64,000 nucleotides of DNA, from NCBI GenBank assembly GCA_037833965.1, contig AP031358.1, positions 7,572,001-7,636,000 on the forward strand, read 5' to 3'. Source of the stretch: Marchantia polymorpha subsp. ruderalis (lineage: Eukaryota; Streptophyta; Marchantiopsida; Marchantiales; Marchantiaceae). Position numbers and translations under genes: made by a program. Shown one piece after another: positions 30,545-43,439 of this stretch. The notes beneath the pieces were generated by a model. The model was not told where the DNA came from and made no database searches. It worked only from the letters and a program-made list of their open reading frames with translations. The first letter of the stretch is position 1, and each line of letters opens with the position of its first letter.

Positions 30545-32716
30545 ATAAATATGATACATGATAAATTTAAAATCACATTTATTAATCATAAAATATTAAT
30601 ATTATCCTTGAATGATATTTTACAAACCATGTGAATTTATATTGAGATCTCAATGAGAAAATGACATTGAAGCAGTTTTCATGATATTTTGGATGTGAAT
30701 GAGCAATATTAAGTTATAGAAAAAAAATATATGAATCCAAAGTGAAACATGAATATTTATTTTGGACATGGAAAAATGATTTGCTTACTTTTATTTTAAT
30801 TAATATTATTTTTTCTTAAAACTATATACATTTTACGATTCTAATGAAAGAATAGATATGCAATGATTTTGGCTTGATGTATAATAAATCATTATTTGTG
30901 CATCATAATTATAAATCAAATATTTTTTGACTTAGTGTTTTTTTTTAATTAAATTTGCACGATATGAAATGTCTATATACATCTTTAATATGAATTTATT
31001 TTGATAAACATATTTTTAAGTGAATAAGGCTGGTGGCAATTGTTTGATGAATTGAATTCAATTATGAGTTTAAAAAATCTATTCAATTTGATACATGCAA
31101 TATGAAAAAATACTTCATATGCATGAAATAGTTTTAAGGAAGTATTATGTTCTGTGCAGTCAAGAGTAAATTGATTGTATTTATTAAAATAATAATTTAA
31201 GATAATAAATATAATCAATCCTGTATAACTTTGAAGCAAATAGAGAGTTCAATGTATTTGGATTGAAAGATAAATCATAGAAAAAAAATGTAAATTATAA
31301 CAATAGATCAGGAATAATAAAATATTTTTTTGATTTTTTTCAATTTCAAGTTACAATTTTAATTAATTATTTTTTTGGATTTAACCAAATTAAATTATTT
31401 TTTATCAAAATTGAAATAAGCTTTGGACTAGGATTTTTTACTTTTTTAATTTGATATAATGTTGATCATGACAATCGATCTAGCTGATATTCAATTTAGA
31501 AAAATTTATGTCTTGATATTATTCATAAGTAAATAAATGGAAATATTAAATTGGAAAATATCATGATGTGATGGCATCCATGTGCTACTTATTGCATCGA
31601 TCAATCACTCATTTTAATTATTCTAGAATTCATATATAAATTGTTCATAAATTCACTATCAAATGTAACATCAACTATAATTTATTTCTTGTTAGAATTT
31701 GATAAAATTATGAACAATATACATTTTTGAGCCTCGATTGTTTCAATAATTCAAATTTATCAATTATGTGAAAATGCTAAGTATGTTTCAATAGCAAAGT
31801 GAACCTCTAAAGCAACTTTTGCAAAAAATGCTCTCAGCATAAACAACCTTTTGAATCGAAGGCCAAAACGTTAATCCTTAGGTTAGCTTTCCAATATTAT
31901 GATGTTTGTGATCTTTCGGCTGACGCAAATCTTGATGTTTCTCATTTTAACATTATTCTGATTTATGATCATAGTGATATTTATCGGAATCAGATTTGAT
32001 GAATTTCGAAGCACTAGTTCCAGCCTTAAAATCTTCCTTCTTTTCTTTTGGATACGTGAACTAGAATACGGTCAAATTGACAGTCAAGCAGGTTATTGTA
32101 TACAACTGACTTGCAGGGAGTTGAGACTTTCGACGATGTGCCAGGTAACCTGAGGTCAGATCAAACCAGGTACAGGATCTGGGTACAGTACAGACTTTCT
32201 ACTGCAGCCGTGGTACAGAGAGAAGAGGACGGAGTTTCGTAGACGACCGTCTCACAAGAAGCGATTTTTCTTTGCAGAGGCTCAGAAACTTTCACCCTCC
32301 ATGGAATAGTACGTTCAGCAAGTCTGGTTCTAGTAAGAAAGAAAGAACGCTAGGAGGAACTAGCGACTGTGCGACACTAGAACATGCGCAAACGGGAAGC
32401 ACGAAGTGAAGCAGAGGATGTGGCAGTGCTCTTCACTGACACCCCAAATCTGCAGGCATCCCAGTGCATCGAGGCACTCATCGCTCAGAGGGCCGCGAGA
32501 GCTCGATTGATCGATCAGTCGATGGGGATTCTGTAGGTCGTCATCGGAGGACTGCGGATGATGATGGTGTATTGGTGTTGTGACTTGTGACGAAGCGCGG
32601 GAGGGATAGATGTTAGGTCGGGGTAGACGAGGAGAGGTCTGAAGGGGATCGGTTGATCGAGGAATTGGTAGATTTTTCCAGGCCCTGTTGTATTTGAAGA
32701 GTGTCCCTTGGGAGCC
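30545..32716. other. AT-rich spacer and VPS29 upstream region
   Basis: Very AT-rich to about 31900, with no gene visible. From about 32050 the composition rises towards that of transcribed DNA; this part is the likely VPS29 promoter and 5' UTR. Minus-strand ORFs at 32360-32818 overlap VPS29 exon 1 and have no motif. Confidence 0.4.
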
Positions 32717-34347
32717 ATGGTGCTCGTTTTGGCAATGGGCGACATGCACATTCCGCACAGAGCTGCGGATTTGCCTGCGAAATTCAAGTCTATGCTGGTG
32801 CCTGGCAAAATTCAGCACATTTTAAGTCCTGGCAATTTGTGCATCAAGGTCGTGCTCTGGTCTTACTCGGCTCGCAGTGATCGTTGGCATTGTGTGTCTT
32901 TATGCTGATGGATTTTTTCGTTTATTTGTAAGCTGCAAACAAATTATAGGCGATGGATTATTTACTGTGCTCACCTCGTCTTTACCTTCGATCCAGGAAG
33001 TGCATGATTACTTGAAGAGTCTCTGCGCTGATGTACATGTCACTCGCGGAGAATATGATGATGATTCTCGCTACCCTGAGACGAAATTGCTCACAATTGG
33101 TGCTTTCAAGCTTGGGATTTGTCATGGGCACCAGGTTTTGTATCTTGCCACCTTCACTCAAAATTTATGCGATAAAAGAAAACCCGTATGAATACAGATT
33201 TGGAAAATGGAAAGATTAGTGCTTCTAAAACTAAAAAAGGATGTGCATTGTTCAGCTAAGCAGTCAGGAAGAGTTTTTGAATTTTCGCCTGAGTCATGTG
33301 TTTGCAAGAGAGAAGTAAATGCTTGAAAGGATTACGAGGTGGGTCCTGTATTATGTTTATCAAATTGTCACCCTCTCTTGACACTTAATGAGGCTGGCAA
33401 TTTTGAGTTGCTTCAGGCATAGAAGATGTTAGGCTTTTGTGCCAATTTTCTGAGAGTGAATGAGCAGCTACAGCACATAATTGTTGTGAAGCGTGTACAT
33501 CCAATGATTAGGAAAACAAGAAGACTATTGCATGATCTCATATTGCAGCGCATATGAGATTTTTCTGTAAAAGTCGCACATTGCATCTTCGAGTATATTA
33601 TACTGTATCAACTGTGTACTCGAGCTTCCAACCCCAAATACTGGATGGTATTAGCTGAAAATTCCAACAAGGAAAATTCTGACTGCCCTCCATGGTTTGC
33701 ACCATCCATCTTTGTACGCGTTTTTAAGTTGTTTATTGAAGTAGACAGAAGAATCTGCACTACTAGATATATGTAACAGTTGAAATCTAAACCACTTCTT
33801 GAGGCACATAAATGTTCGATGGTATAGTTAAAGGGCGTCAGTGCGAGATGAGCACTTGAGGTTCTGAACTCACACCTAGGACTGTAATTTCTAAACCTTT
33901 GATGGAAGACTTGAGGTAACCTGAGAACTTCAACCATCTGATATTGACCCTTTGTAGAGTATACGGATGGCATTTGTCATGGTATGAACATATTCTTCTT
34001 TTGACGCCAATCTACTGAAATTGCCCAGTATCACTGTCTGTTGAATTTTGAAGGTGGTGCCATGGGGAGATTTGGATTCTTTGGCAATGTTGCAGCGACA
34101 ACTGGATGTAGATATTCTCATCACCGGTCACACCCACCAATTTAAAGCCTACAAACACGAGGGAGGTGTTATCATCAACCCAGGATCTGCGACAGGTGCT
34201 TACAGCAGCATTACATACGACGTAAACCCCAGTTTCGTTCTAATGGACATTGACGGTTTGCGAGTGGTGGTCTATGTATATGAATTAGTGGACGGAGAGG
34301 TGAAAGTTGACAAAATAGATTTTAAAAAACCTCAACAAGGAAATTGA
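32717..34347 (+). CDS. VPS29: vacuolar protein sorting-associated protein 29 (retromer subunit)
   Basis: Three exons with GT-AG introns, 32717-32848, 32997-33134 and 34054-34347, encode 187 residues, matching plant VPS29 (about 190). Exon 1 gives [16 protein letters not shown] (the GD-H start of a calcineurin-like phosphoesterase fold). Exon 2 gives [21 protein letters not shown]…HGHQ. Exon 3 gives [17 protein letters not shown]…ITGHTHQF…[11 protein letters not shown] and ends DFKKPQQGN. Exon lengths are all multiples of three. VPS29 joins VPS35 and VPS26 in the cargo-selective retromer on endosomes, recycling vacuolar sorting receptors. In VPS29 the phosphoesterase fold serves mainly as a protein-binding scaffold. 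Nothing is abnormal. Confidence 0.96.
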
Positions 34348-36937
34348 TGCACTCTATAGTAGTAGCAGGTACATTCGGATGATTCCTCTGAGTTTAGATC
34401 GTCCAAACTTGATTGTAGTTACTCTCCTTGCCCTCATTTTGTGAATGATACCTTTCACTCGTCCATGACACAAACTGTGAGATATCAGCCCTCACTTAAA
34501 TGCAGCATTCAGGTTGATGATAGTGCAGGCTTCTTATGTTCATGGTTGGGTTGCGTACTTGGAGGCTCACATCAATTCACAAGATCATGTATATTGTCCA
34601 GAAGCTTCAGTATTTTATATATTTAACCTTTGACTGAGCTTCTTTGAAGCAATTCGAGATTCTCACGTATCCACAATGAGAATCCTTGGGTGCAGTCATC
34701 AGCGAGCTCATGAAATAAATACTTATCTAGGTGATGGCACTTGGATAGTCTTTTGACAGTGTTCACATGCTGTTACTAATATCTTTGAACCCATGTTCAA
34801 ATATATATCTCGAGTATGGAAGCCTAATGCATGGAAGGAACATGACTGCAACTGATGGAGTAATTATATTCGTTAAATGATTTGTGGCCTCATATAAATT
34901 TACGTTCCAGACCTATACCGCTATCTTTGCAACACTACGATCTTGATACCTTACTAACATTTTGTTGGATTATTTATCAGCTGTTCGATTTCAGAAGTTG
35001 CAGATTATCGCTTGGAAAGGAACCGTGCAAGGCTGGCTCCCATAACTACTGCTATATACTTCTCATCTTCTTCACTTGCACGTATGTTTCGCTTTTGCAG
35101 TGTGCTCTTATAAGTTTACACGTGTTTTTATTTGTCCGTCCCAGGCCTTACTAGGCTTGCCTACTTTTAATCTAGCCGCAGTGCTTTGACAGTTTATGGA
35201 TATGAGATATATACACTTTACATATCTTGATTCAAACGCTATATTTAAACATAAAACAATCTGAAAGCGTTACCTTCTCTTTATATTCTGAAAGCTTTGT
35301 ATCTTATTTAATTTTGGGCATGATTCTTTGATGAGCATCGACTCAGGGTACAGTGCACATCTCTGCATGCAAATATCTTCAAAGCATCAAAGTTATTATA
35401 ACTTCTTTTCCTTGACAACAATAACGAATCGAAACAAGATAAGCCTGTCGCATATTACGAAGTGTCCCACACTCCATGTGGCTTAATTGATGGTGATTTT
35501 CCTTATGAGGGTTGTCGATTTATAACAATTTTGAACCCTTACGGTGGCCTCCAAGTCGTGTGTGAATAATTTTGTGGACTACCAATTTCAATCCAGTGAA
35601 TACTTTAGCTGTTGAAACGTAACCTGAAACAAAAGATTAATCCATTTCGCAGTTCTCGTAAGCTGTAAATATTAAAGTTCAAATTAATGTCATACTGACT
35701 CCATCTAAATTTGAAACTCTATTAAAATTTCAAACCGCAACGAAACCTAAATTACAAATGGTAAAACCACAAATTGATCTAAGATTGAGATATTATCTTT
35801 CTTTTGCATAACAGGTTTCAGTTTTTGCCGTGTTTGGGATTCTATTCCTCGTTAATAAGTTCGTAGCATGCTATTTCACAGAATTATTTCTGTGTACATT
35901 TTCTAAACTTTCATGTTATATATACACTATAAGTTAGGTATTGTACATGCATAAATATTATAACGTTAAGTACAGTCATCCCAACTGTGAACACCCATGG
36001 AAATGACTGGTCAGAAGATATACTACAAATTTGAATATCGCAACAATTCTAAAATGTAGAGCCATTTGAGTTAAACCATAGAATCATTTAAATTTCATGA
36101 ACAAAACTTCAACCCATTCAGGGAAGAACAATTTGTTCAATATCTTTCCCAATCTTAAAACTGTAATAATAATAAATATCAAGATTAAGAAGTTTGCTCC
36201 AGTTAATGTTCTCATCACATGGATGCTTCAAGTATACTTAAATGTTAAGATTGCATGGCACACTTCACTGACTGGTTGAAGAAGACGCTGAAGTATAAAA
36301 TAAAATTCCTGCTTATTCTTCTCTTCAAATGTCATTGGCATTACTCTGCAAAAGAGTCTTGCCCTTCAAAACACAATCTAATAAAAAATTCAAGATAATC
36401 CAAGTCCAGAACTTTCATTTTCAACAAATAGCTCCATGTAAACAAGAAGTATGTTGAAAAGGACGACAAATATGCTTGCCGGCTAATGCAATAATCCACT
36501 AACCATGCTAGTGGATTTCCTAGTATCTAAGATGATCTTTCTCCAAGCCAAACTTTCTGAATACTCTTTTTCGTCCAGACCATCATCCTGCAAATGGTAT
36601 CTAAATATAACACACAATCAGTCAAAGATCTATCGCACAATAAACAAGCCAAAAACTCGTTTTATTGATTAGTCAACATGCATTAACACCCATCTACCCA
36701 ACATCGAATCAGATCAAAACTCACATTAAAAATGCATGTGCTATGACTTCATTCGACTTGTCAAGCAAAGCTAGCCAAACAATGTACTTTGAAAAGTGCT
36801 TCATCATGATCGACACAGCTTGATGATGTCGTATAGTATAGTTAATTGAAAAATAATGAAATTTTTTCAATAAAAATACTATGAAATTTAAACTTCAACA
36901 ATAGCCAAGTTGCCTAGTGAATAGATGATGTAATTAA

Positions 36938-36956
36938 TATATATATATATATATAT
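36938..36956. repeat. (AT)n microsatellite
   Basis: An uninterrupted alternating A/T run, directly visible. Confidence 0.9.
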
Positions 36957-38896
36957 TAAACAATCTAGCTGATTGTAAAACTTGATTCAGCTTCTATGTA
37001 TTCAAATTTTCACATATCCACAAATGTATGTCAATACAACATTGTATTTTCATTGATATCTTCATGTTATTGAGTTTCAATTTAAACTTTTTCATAGATT
37101 TTGACTTCATTTATCATTTAAAGGATTTGCATCATCTTGAAATTAAACTTTTGTGCAGTCAGATTACATCATCTAATTTAATTAGGTTTTTTTTAATAAT
37201 CATTCTAATGCTTGATAATCTAAAAAATTTAAATTTTTTTTAAATAATATAAAATTATAAAATTCTCCAGATAACTGCAAAATATTTTTCATAAAAATTA
37301 TAATTTAATCATGTTTTCTTTTGAATTTTTTTTTCATTAATTATGTCAAACTCTTTTTCATCATCATCTTTAATAACTATTACTCCTATTTTCAACTCAA
37401 TCTATATTTGAAAAGTGTAATTTTTCAAATGAGTTTTTATTTTTGATTTTTCCCATATTTGATATTGGTGCTATGTGTTTGAACTGTGATTTTTCTGAAG
37501 TGTTATAGATTAATCACGTTAAATTTGGAGATTAATCAAACTATTTATATTTCTTCTAAGCTTTTTACTTTAAACTTTCATCATTTTTTTTTAATAGATG
37601 GTTATCAAAATAGATGGTCAAGATTTTTTACAACAATGTATTGAAAACTATCACGTTATTATTCTTTGCATTAGGCTTAACATTGCTTTTGCAATGAATA
37701 AGATTAATGAATATATTTTAAATTCAAGTGAAATTTATAAATATTTCAAATTACAATACTTATGATTTTTTTTGTTATGTAAATTTATTTAGTGTAAATT
37801 TATTGATTTGATTTATAGATGCTAATCATGAAAAATATCATGATAAAATCAGATCTAAAAGTTAATACATGTTTATTTTTATGCATAAATTTGTATATGC
37901 ATAATATAAATATCGACATTGTAGAAGTCATTGCTCAAATGATTATGAAAATTGAAGATGCAAGGAAAATGAAGGTAGAAAAAAACAATTTGATTGGATA
38001 AATTTTACTGAATATGATTATAACTATAAGATCAACACAAGTTGTCATGATAGTTCATGGAAAGAACAACATGTTTATGATAATATGTATGGTATTCAAT
38101 TGCTAAAAGAGTAACAAAATAACCTAACTGTTAATGATGATGTAAATTTGACAATTCAACCAAAGAATTTGATAAACATGGTTAGAATTGAGCATATAAT
38201 AGATTATGAATCTAAGATTTTATATTATATAATGAAAATTTCATCCTATACATATGAAAAACACATATTATAAATTTTGGAAGGACTAATGAAGAAATGT
38301 GTATTTTTCTATCCATAATCATCATGCAATGAATGTGTTTGGTAGTTAAAAAATAATATGTGTGTTAATTGAACGTAACATATAATCAATTTGTGTGCTT
38401 GTTAAATAAAGATTAAATGTGTTAATAAATGTGTTGATTGAAAACAGTTCATTAATAATCCTTCTGCTTGTTGAATTTATTTGTCATTTCATCAATACAT
38501 TATGAATGAAACAGATTATGAGAGTGAGATTTTATCTGTTTAATTTGACTCCGAATCTAACACGCTTTAACCTACATAGGGTTCAATCTTGAAGTGTTAT
38601 CATTATTTGATACTTCAAAGCTGATATCTTGTTTAGCTTGAGCCATTACTGTAGGTTCCAACCATTAAACTTTGTGCATCCTTGAGCTAAGTTACATATA
38701 GATTAAGGATTATCATTTGATAATCCATTATTTTTCATTAATTTTTGAAACTGAAGTTTTTAAGTTCTAGTACTATTGTGTTTTTTTTTGGGCAATTCCA
38801 ATTAAATTTCTTAGAGTAATTTTTGAGCTTGATCTACTTTATCAAAGTGAAATATTGTCTTTGAAAATATTAAACAATTGACTACAGTCAAATATA

Positions 38897-38939
<43 letters not shown>

Positions 38940-38942
38940 TAA
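38897..38942. repeat. compound microsatellite (AC)n(AT)n(AAAT)n
   Basis: AC repeats run into AT repeats and then four AAAT-type units. Confidence 0.9.
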
Positions 38943-39250
38943 GCCATCATTTATAACTTTAACCATCACATGGAAGCTTGAGCTCATCCAACATGTTCCA
39001 AAACGCGTTTATTGCTCTAAAACCAAATTTTTGTTGTGAAATTCATTCTAAATATTTACAAAACCTCTATCAAAATATAGCAATCATCAATATCCTACAT
39101 TAGACACTCTCCACCAAAGCTGCAATCTCCAAGGTTCAATTCAAAAACTCAACACTTGATGAATCGAAATCAAATTGAATATTTGATTCTTTGGTCTCCT
39201 AGTATAGTTAGTAGCACCAACTACGTATCCATCGCAATGTGCGCGAACTG

Positions 39251-39286
39251 ATTTATCTAAAGCTTCTATTTAAGCTTTAGATAAAT
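39251..39286. repeat. 15-bp perfect inverted repeat with 6-nt loop
   Basis: ATTTATCTAAAGCTT (39251-39265) faces its exact reverse complement (39272-39286) around CTATTT. The stem is AT-rich. It could be the footprint of a small foldback element; no gene is adjacent. Confidence 0.85.
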
Positions 39287-40109
39287 GATAGGTATATTTC
39301 CAACTATCTACTAGGAAACCATCTCCATACTTTCATCTCCATTTCACTGAAAAACATACAACGTATTTACTATTAAAGAAGTGCAGAGATTTAGAGAGTG
39401 GGATGTGAAACCTTATGTGAGATTAGGAGACAAAAGTGAAATTAATGCTATACTTGTTTTTTAAATTGCTAATCTAACTCTAGCCATATAATCTCTCATC
39501 TTTATGCGTTGTCTTCAGTTCGGAAGAGTATAATCTCAGGATCGAATGCAATTAATAAAATCATAAAATGTCATATCAATATCAATTTGCGGCATATTTA
39601 TCATGTGTTAGTATAGATTAAGAGTAGAATAAAAAGTGGTTACCTGCTAGTCCTATCCTCAATTTCATTATTGCAGGTACATCAATGAGATTCCATGTAT
39701 AGTAAGGAATTTTATCCATTAGGGTTTGTGTTTTTATCCATATAGATTTTTTTTCCATCTTCTAGTGATTACATAAATATACAATTAAATCTGGTACTGT
39801 GGATGAAAAAATGCAATGTTACCCACTAATGTGAATGCGTCTAACAGAACAGATGTCTGTAGACCAGGTTAACTTTGTGCTACAAAGTTCTCTGAGTTAC
39901 GCAGTTAGCGGCTTACACTTGACAGTTACTGGGTACAACCTCACGAGTGCGGAGAGGAGCAAGGGCTTAGCCAGGGCTTTGCTAAGGCGACTTCTCTCTC
40001 GTTTCAATTCTTCCGCGAGGCTGCGCGAAGAATCTCGTCGTGTCGAATTGCTAGTGCCGGCCTCGACTCTTCCTTCCCGCCGTTGTTGGTAGCCTATCTA
40101 TCAGGCAAG

Positions 40110-40534
40110 ATGTATCTCATGTACTACATCAACGAGAATGGCAGCAAGGTGTACACAATGAAGGTGAGTTAAGCGCTTTTCTACGGTTTTAGGGTTGCTT
40201 TGTTTGTGAGCAATGGTTCGGCTTTGGCCAATTTGTTATACGTTTCTCAGCTTTGAGTGTTTTTTCTACAGAAGGAAGCTCCAGATGGCTCGCCCACCAT
40301 GTCTGCACATCCAGGTAACGAAGACTTCTACGTGTTTTTATCAGCGTTTCGTGATGTTCTGTTCTGTTCCAATTCAGATACCGTGAACGCGTGGAAATCG
40401 TTTGCGTTTCATATTTGCCTTCTTTCTTTCCTGCAGCACGATTCTCCCCGGATGACAAGTTCTCGAAGCAGAGGATCATATGCAAAAGGCGCTTTGGTCT
40501 TCTTCCTACCCAGGGACCTGCACACAACTACTGA
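40110..40534 (+). CDS. NOP10: H/ACA ribonucleoprotein complex subunit NOP10
   Basis: Three short exons, 40110-40163, 40272-40314 and 40437-40534 (54 + 43 + 98 nt), encode exactly 64 residues, the standard NOP10 length. The protein starts [18 protein letters not shown], continues [22 protein letters not shown] and ends [11 protein letters not shown], all hallmark blocks. Introns are GT-AG and the phases agree (exon 2 ends one base into a codon). NOP10 binds the pseudouridine synthase CBF5/dyskerin with NHP2 and GAR1 in the nucleolus; the complex pseudouridylates rRNA. The eukaryotic form has no zinc-binding cysteine quartet, as expected. Confidence 0.97.
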
Positions 40535-41931
40535 ACTCTGTCTCGTCAATTGACTGCACTCTGTACATAAAGGCCATCGCGACCTTTGCCTTCACAATTT
40601 TGACTTCTATTTAAGCGGCGTCTCTCGGGCTTTGGTTAGGTATGTTACACGAAGGTCGGCGGTTTTCTGAGTTTAGGGGCCTTTTCTCTCAAGTGCATAA
40701 GAGAAATGCTTGCAATCACATCAGGATTTTGTCTCATACAGAGTTCTGCGTACAAAGCTTTGCATTGTGCAGTATCTGTAAACATCTGTAATTGAATTAC
40801 CTGCCTCTCCTTCTGTGACATTGCCCCGTTGTTACTCCAAATTGATTCAAGACTGGATGGAGCAAGTTTGCTGCGTGTGATACGGATTATGACTTTACGC
40901 TATCTTCCTTACGTTGTACTTCATTTTGTGGACTCGTCTGTATATGGCCTCTTACTGTTGTCTCTGTTGCGGATGAGGCCGAATAATGTAGTTTTTTAGA
41001 ATTCCTGTTGGTTTGTACATTTTATAGTTGCTTTTATACCGGGTTCTAGTGGTTTACAGTTCGGTAGTGTGTAGAGGGCGTCAAAGTTCCCTTACAAGGT
41101 TGAAAGTTGGGCGCAAGGATTTACTGTTTTCATTCACTTGAAGCATGAAACTTTGTAAAACACACTGGAGCTGGTTCTGAACGTGCCATAGTGAGGAAAG
41201 TAGTCAGCTTAATCTACATCGTCGCTTCTGCCTCTTATGATGTTTGCAAGTGGCCATTGTCTAAAAGAACGTGTCGAGAGCTTTCCTCACAAACTGGAAT
41301 GCTTGTGTGAAGAGCTTTGTGTGAGTATCTCTATTTGGGTTTAGCAGAATCACCCAAAGTGTCAAGTTAGCTATATGACTTTGGCCGTTTAGGACGCAAG
41401 TGTTATGTTAACATCGTCCGCAGGTAAGTTATATTCATGAAACCATTGCAGTATTAATTGAGATCTTCGATATATATCTGAAGAACTTCGAGTAACTATT
41501 TAGTACCCGCACAAAGTCATCTGGTTATTGCACAATTATGTTCAGAGACATGTGGTCTTCGATAATGAAATTCGACCGGGAGGAACGGCCGAAGGGACAT
41601 TCTCTTTGTAAAACGGATAGTGTTTGTAATCGGAAGAAAATAACCTGAGTGGGCACATCATCGATTTCATGAGGGTGTTCGTGTGCAGGGCAGTCCCAAT
41701 GGGGGTCTTATCTTACAAGCAGTGATGTGATTTTCTTATTATTATTCTCAGCAATTTTCCATCCTAATTGCAACTTTAGATGTAAAACCCGTCTATAGGC
41801 TTCTGTTGGATACCTTTGACACCGATGCCAAACTGCCGAGTTGGAATGAGACAACTGTGAATGTCATGTAGTTCAAGTAGACGTCTACATCATATCATGG
41901 TATACTGTACGGAGATGAAAGAACACTGACA
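40535..41931. other. NOP10 3' region and spacer
   Basis: No coding motif is seen. The first few hundred bases are probably the NOP10 3' UTR. The rest is mid-GC unique sequence without long ORFs. Confidence 0.35.
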
Positions 41932-42090
41932 ATGCCTTCTTTGCCTAGAGTACAGAACACAGAAGGCCATCTCCCCATCAAGCTGGCACACAAGCTGGCA
42001 TCGCCAGAGACCCCACTCGAACCGGTTGATCTAGCCATCCATGTGTTCAAAACGGCGATGAGAGGAGGACCTAAATTAAATCCTCTGTGA
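41932..42090 (+). CDS. possible small ORF of 52 residues
   Basis: From ATG 41932 to TGA 42088 the frame reads like real protein (LPIKLAHKLASPETPLEPVDLAIHVFKTAMRGG), mixed charged and hydrophobic, in DNA more GC-rich than its surroundings. I do not recognise it. It could be a small protein, an exon of a longer gene, or chance. No splice partners are evident. Confidence 0.25.
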   Translation: MPSLPRVQNTEGHLPIKLAHKLASPETPLEPVDLAIHVFKTAMRGGPKLNPL

Positions 42091-42684
42091 ACCAATTTCC
42101 AATGTCTTCACATACAGTAAGTGGTTTCCTCTACAGAAATTTTGTAGAATTGCTTGTAAAGGGCGAGACATTCACTGAGTGGAGGCGATGAGGTTTACTA
42201 ATTGCAGTTTATCCTTTCCATATGAAGACCTTCCGGTTCACTTTGGTCATGAACGGCCGAGATAAGGAGAAGATGCGGCTTTTCTCGGAGCCGCAGCATG
42301 TATTTTGTGCTGGCCGATCGGGACGCGTTCATGTGCGAATGTCCATCACAGGCCGTTACTCTGCCTTCTCGGAACAAAATTCTCGGGAGATTTGACTTTA
42401 TCGTCCAGGACGGGAACTAAACTTTCGCGCTCACGATTTTTCCAACTGCCCGGCCCATGTCCAATCCTAGTGGCTCTGTACTCCCCCGAACTCCCCCGAA
42501 CTCCTTTGAAGATTAATAGTCAATCTGCGATTCAGTACCGTGATCGACTCTTCAATTGAACGGATGTAAACTTGAACACACACATCATCCTTTCTTTAGA
42601 ATTGAGCTTCGAAATCCTTCGTTTCGTGTGCGACCTTGGACTTGTTTGTTGTTCGTCTGGATTTGACATGATAAATTATCCCTT
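42091..42684. other. spacer, no gene seen
   Basis: Unique mid-GC sequence between the small ORF and the unrecognised 233-codon ORF. A short tandem CTCCCCCGAA x2 occurs at about 42481-42500. No motif-bearing frame. Confidence 0.4.
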
Positions 42685-43386
42685 TTATAGGAAATTAAGA
42701 TTCCTGCCTCGTCCCGCCTCGTACTCATCAATTGGATCCGCTTCCTCTTTCCGTGCGTTTTCCTGACTGTTCCTCGAGCCGCTGACAATTTGGGAATTGT
42801 CGACGTCATTAATTTTCTTCTTAGAGACCCTCGACGACGGGCCAGGAAATCTTACGTGGTTCAACGATTTAAAGATGGAGTCTTCGGGCACAAGTTCGAG
42901 GAGTTCAGTCAAAACTGGATTAAATTTCACACAGGCAAGTTCAATATCCACTGACGATTGGGATGTCAAAGCTTTCAAAGTCTCCGATTCATTCTCCTTG
43001 AAGGACTGTGGCGAATCAGAACATTGTCTGCAGTTTTCCGTCGCAGTTTGCTCGGCGTACAAACTTTCCAAATTCCTTTCCATCGATTTCTGCAGCAGAC
43101 TGAAAGCGTATGAAGCTTTGGGAGTAAGACATGCAACGTCAACGTCAACGTCAACTGCCGCGTCGCAATCGGTCGACGCTCGTTCTACTCCGTCTTGACA
43201 GTCGGTGGAATGCTCATCTACGAGGCCCGACGTCTCTTCCATCACGGGCGAAAGCGACTGCCTCGTGCACCGAATGGGAGAGAAGGGCGGGGGAGAATCG
43301 AATCTGCTGCACAGTTGCGCGACCGAGATCTCGCCAATTTCATTCTCGTGAGGGAGTCTCAGAGCAGCCTTCACGTGGCAGTCCAT
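42685..43386 (-). CDS. unrecognised protein, 233 residues
   Basis: A single uninterrupted frame from ATG 43386, beginning MDCHVKAALRLPHENEIGEI, has plant-like codon use in GC-richer DNA. The product is Ser/Glu/Asp-rich and mostly acidic, with an Asp-Val repeat (VDVDVDV near residue 81) encoded by a GACGTT-type tandem. A conserved-looking helical block follows (SYAFSLLQKSMERNLESLY), then a hydrophobic patch (VLTELLELVPEDSIFKSLNHV) and a Lys/Arg-rich tail. There is no signal peptide, membrane segment or known motif. A short overlapping upstream frame starts at an ATG 52 nt before this start. It is probably a real but lineage-restricted gene; function unknown. Confidence 0.45.
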   Translation of the reverse strand: MDCHVKAALRLPHENEIGEISVAQLCSRFDSPPPFSPIRCTRQSLSPVMEETSGLVDEHSTDCQDGVERASTDCDAAVDVDVDVACLTPKASYAFSLLQKSMERNLESLYAEQTATENCRQCSDSPQSFKENESETLKALTSQSSVDIELACVKFNPVLTELLELVPEDSIFKSLNHVRFPGPSSRVSKKKINDVDNSQIVSGSRNSQENARKEEADPIDEYEAGRGRNLNFL

Positions 43387-43439
43387 GGCCGAATTGACGG
43401 AGTGTGGCGAAATTGGACTCGCCCGACGGACAATGCATG

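Larger units (their letters stand above)
34348..40109. other. AT-rich spacer with simple repeats and a strong hairpin
   Basis: No gene is visible. It begins with the VPS29 3' region and ends with the NOP10 5' UTR (from about 39835). It contains (AT)n runs at 36938-36956 and 38897-38942 and a 15-bp perfect inverted repeat at 39251-39286. ORFs are short, AT-rich and motif-free. Confidence 0.5.

Noticed and set aside
36900-38960. Possible CRISPR-like or satellite array in repeat-rich DNA
   Set aside because: The repeats are plain AT/AC microsatellites with no spaced unit.
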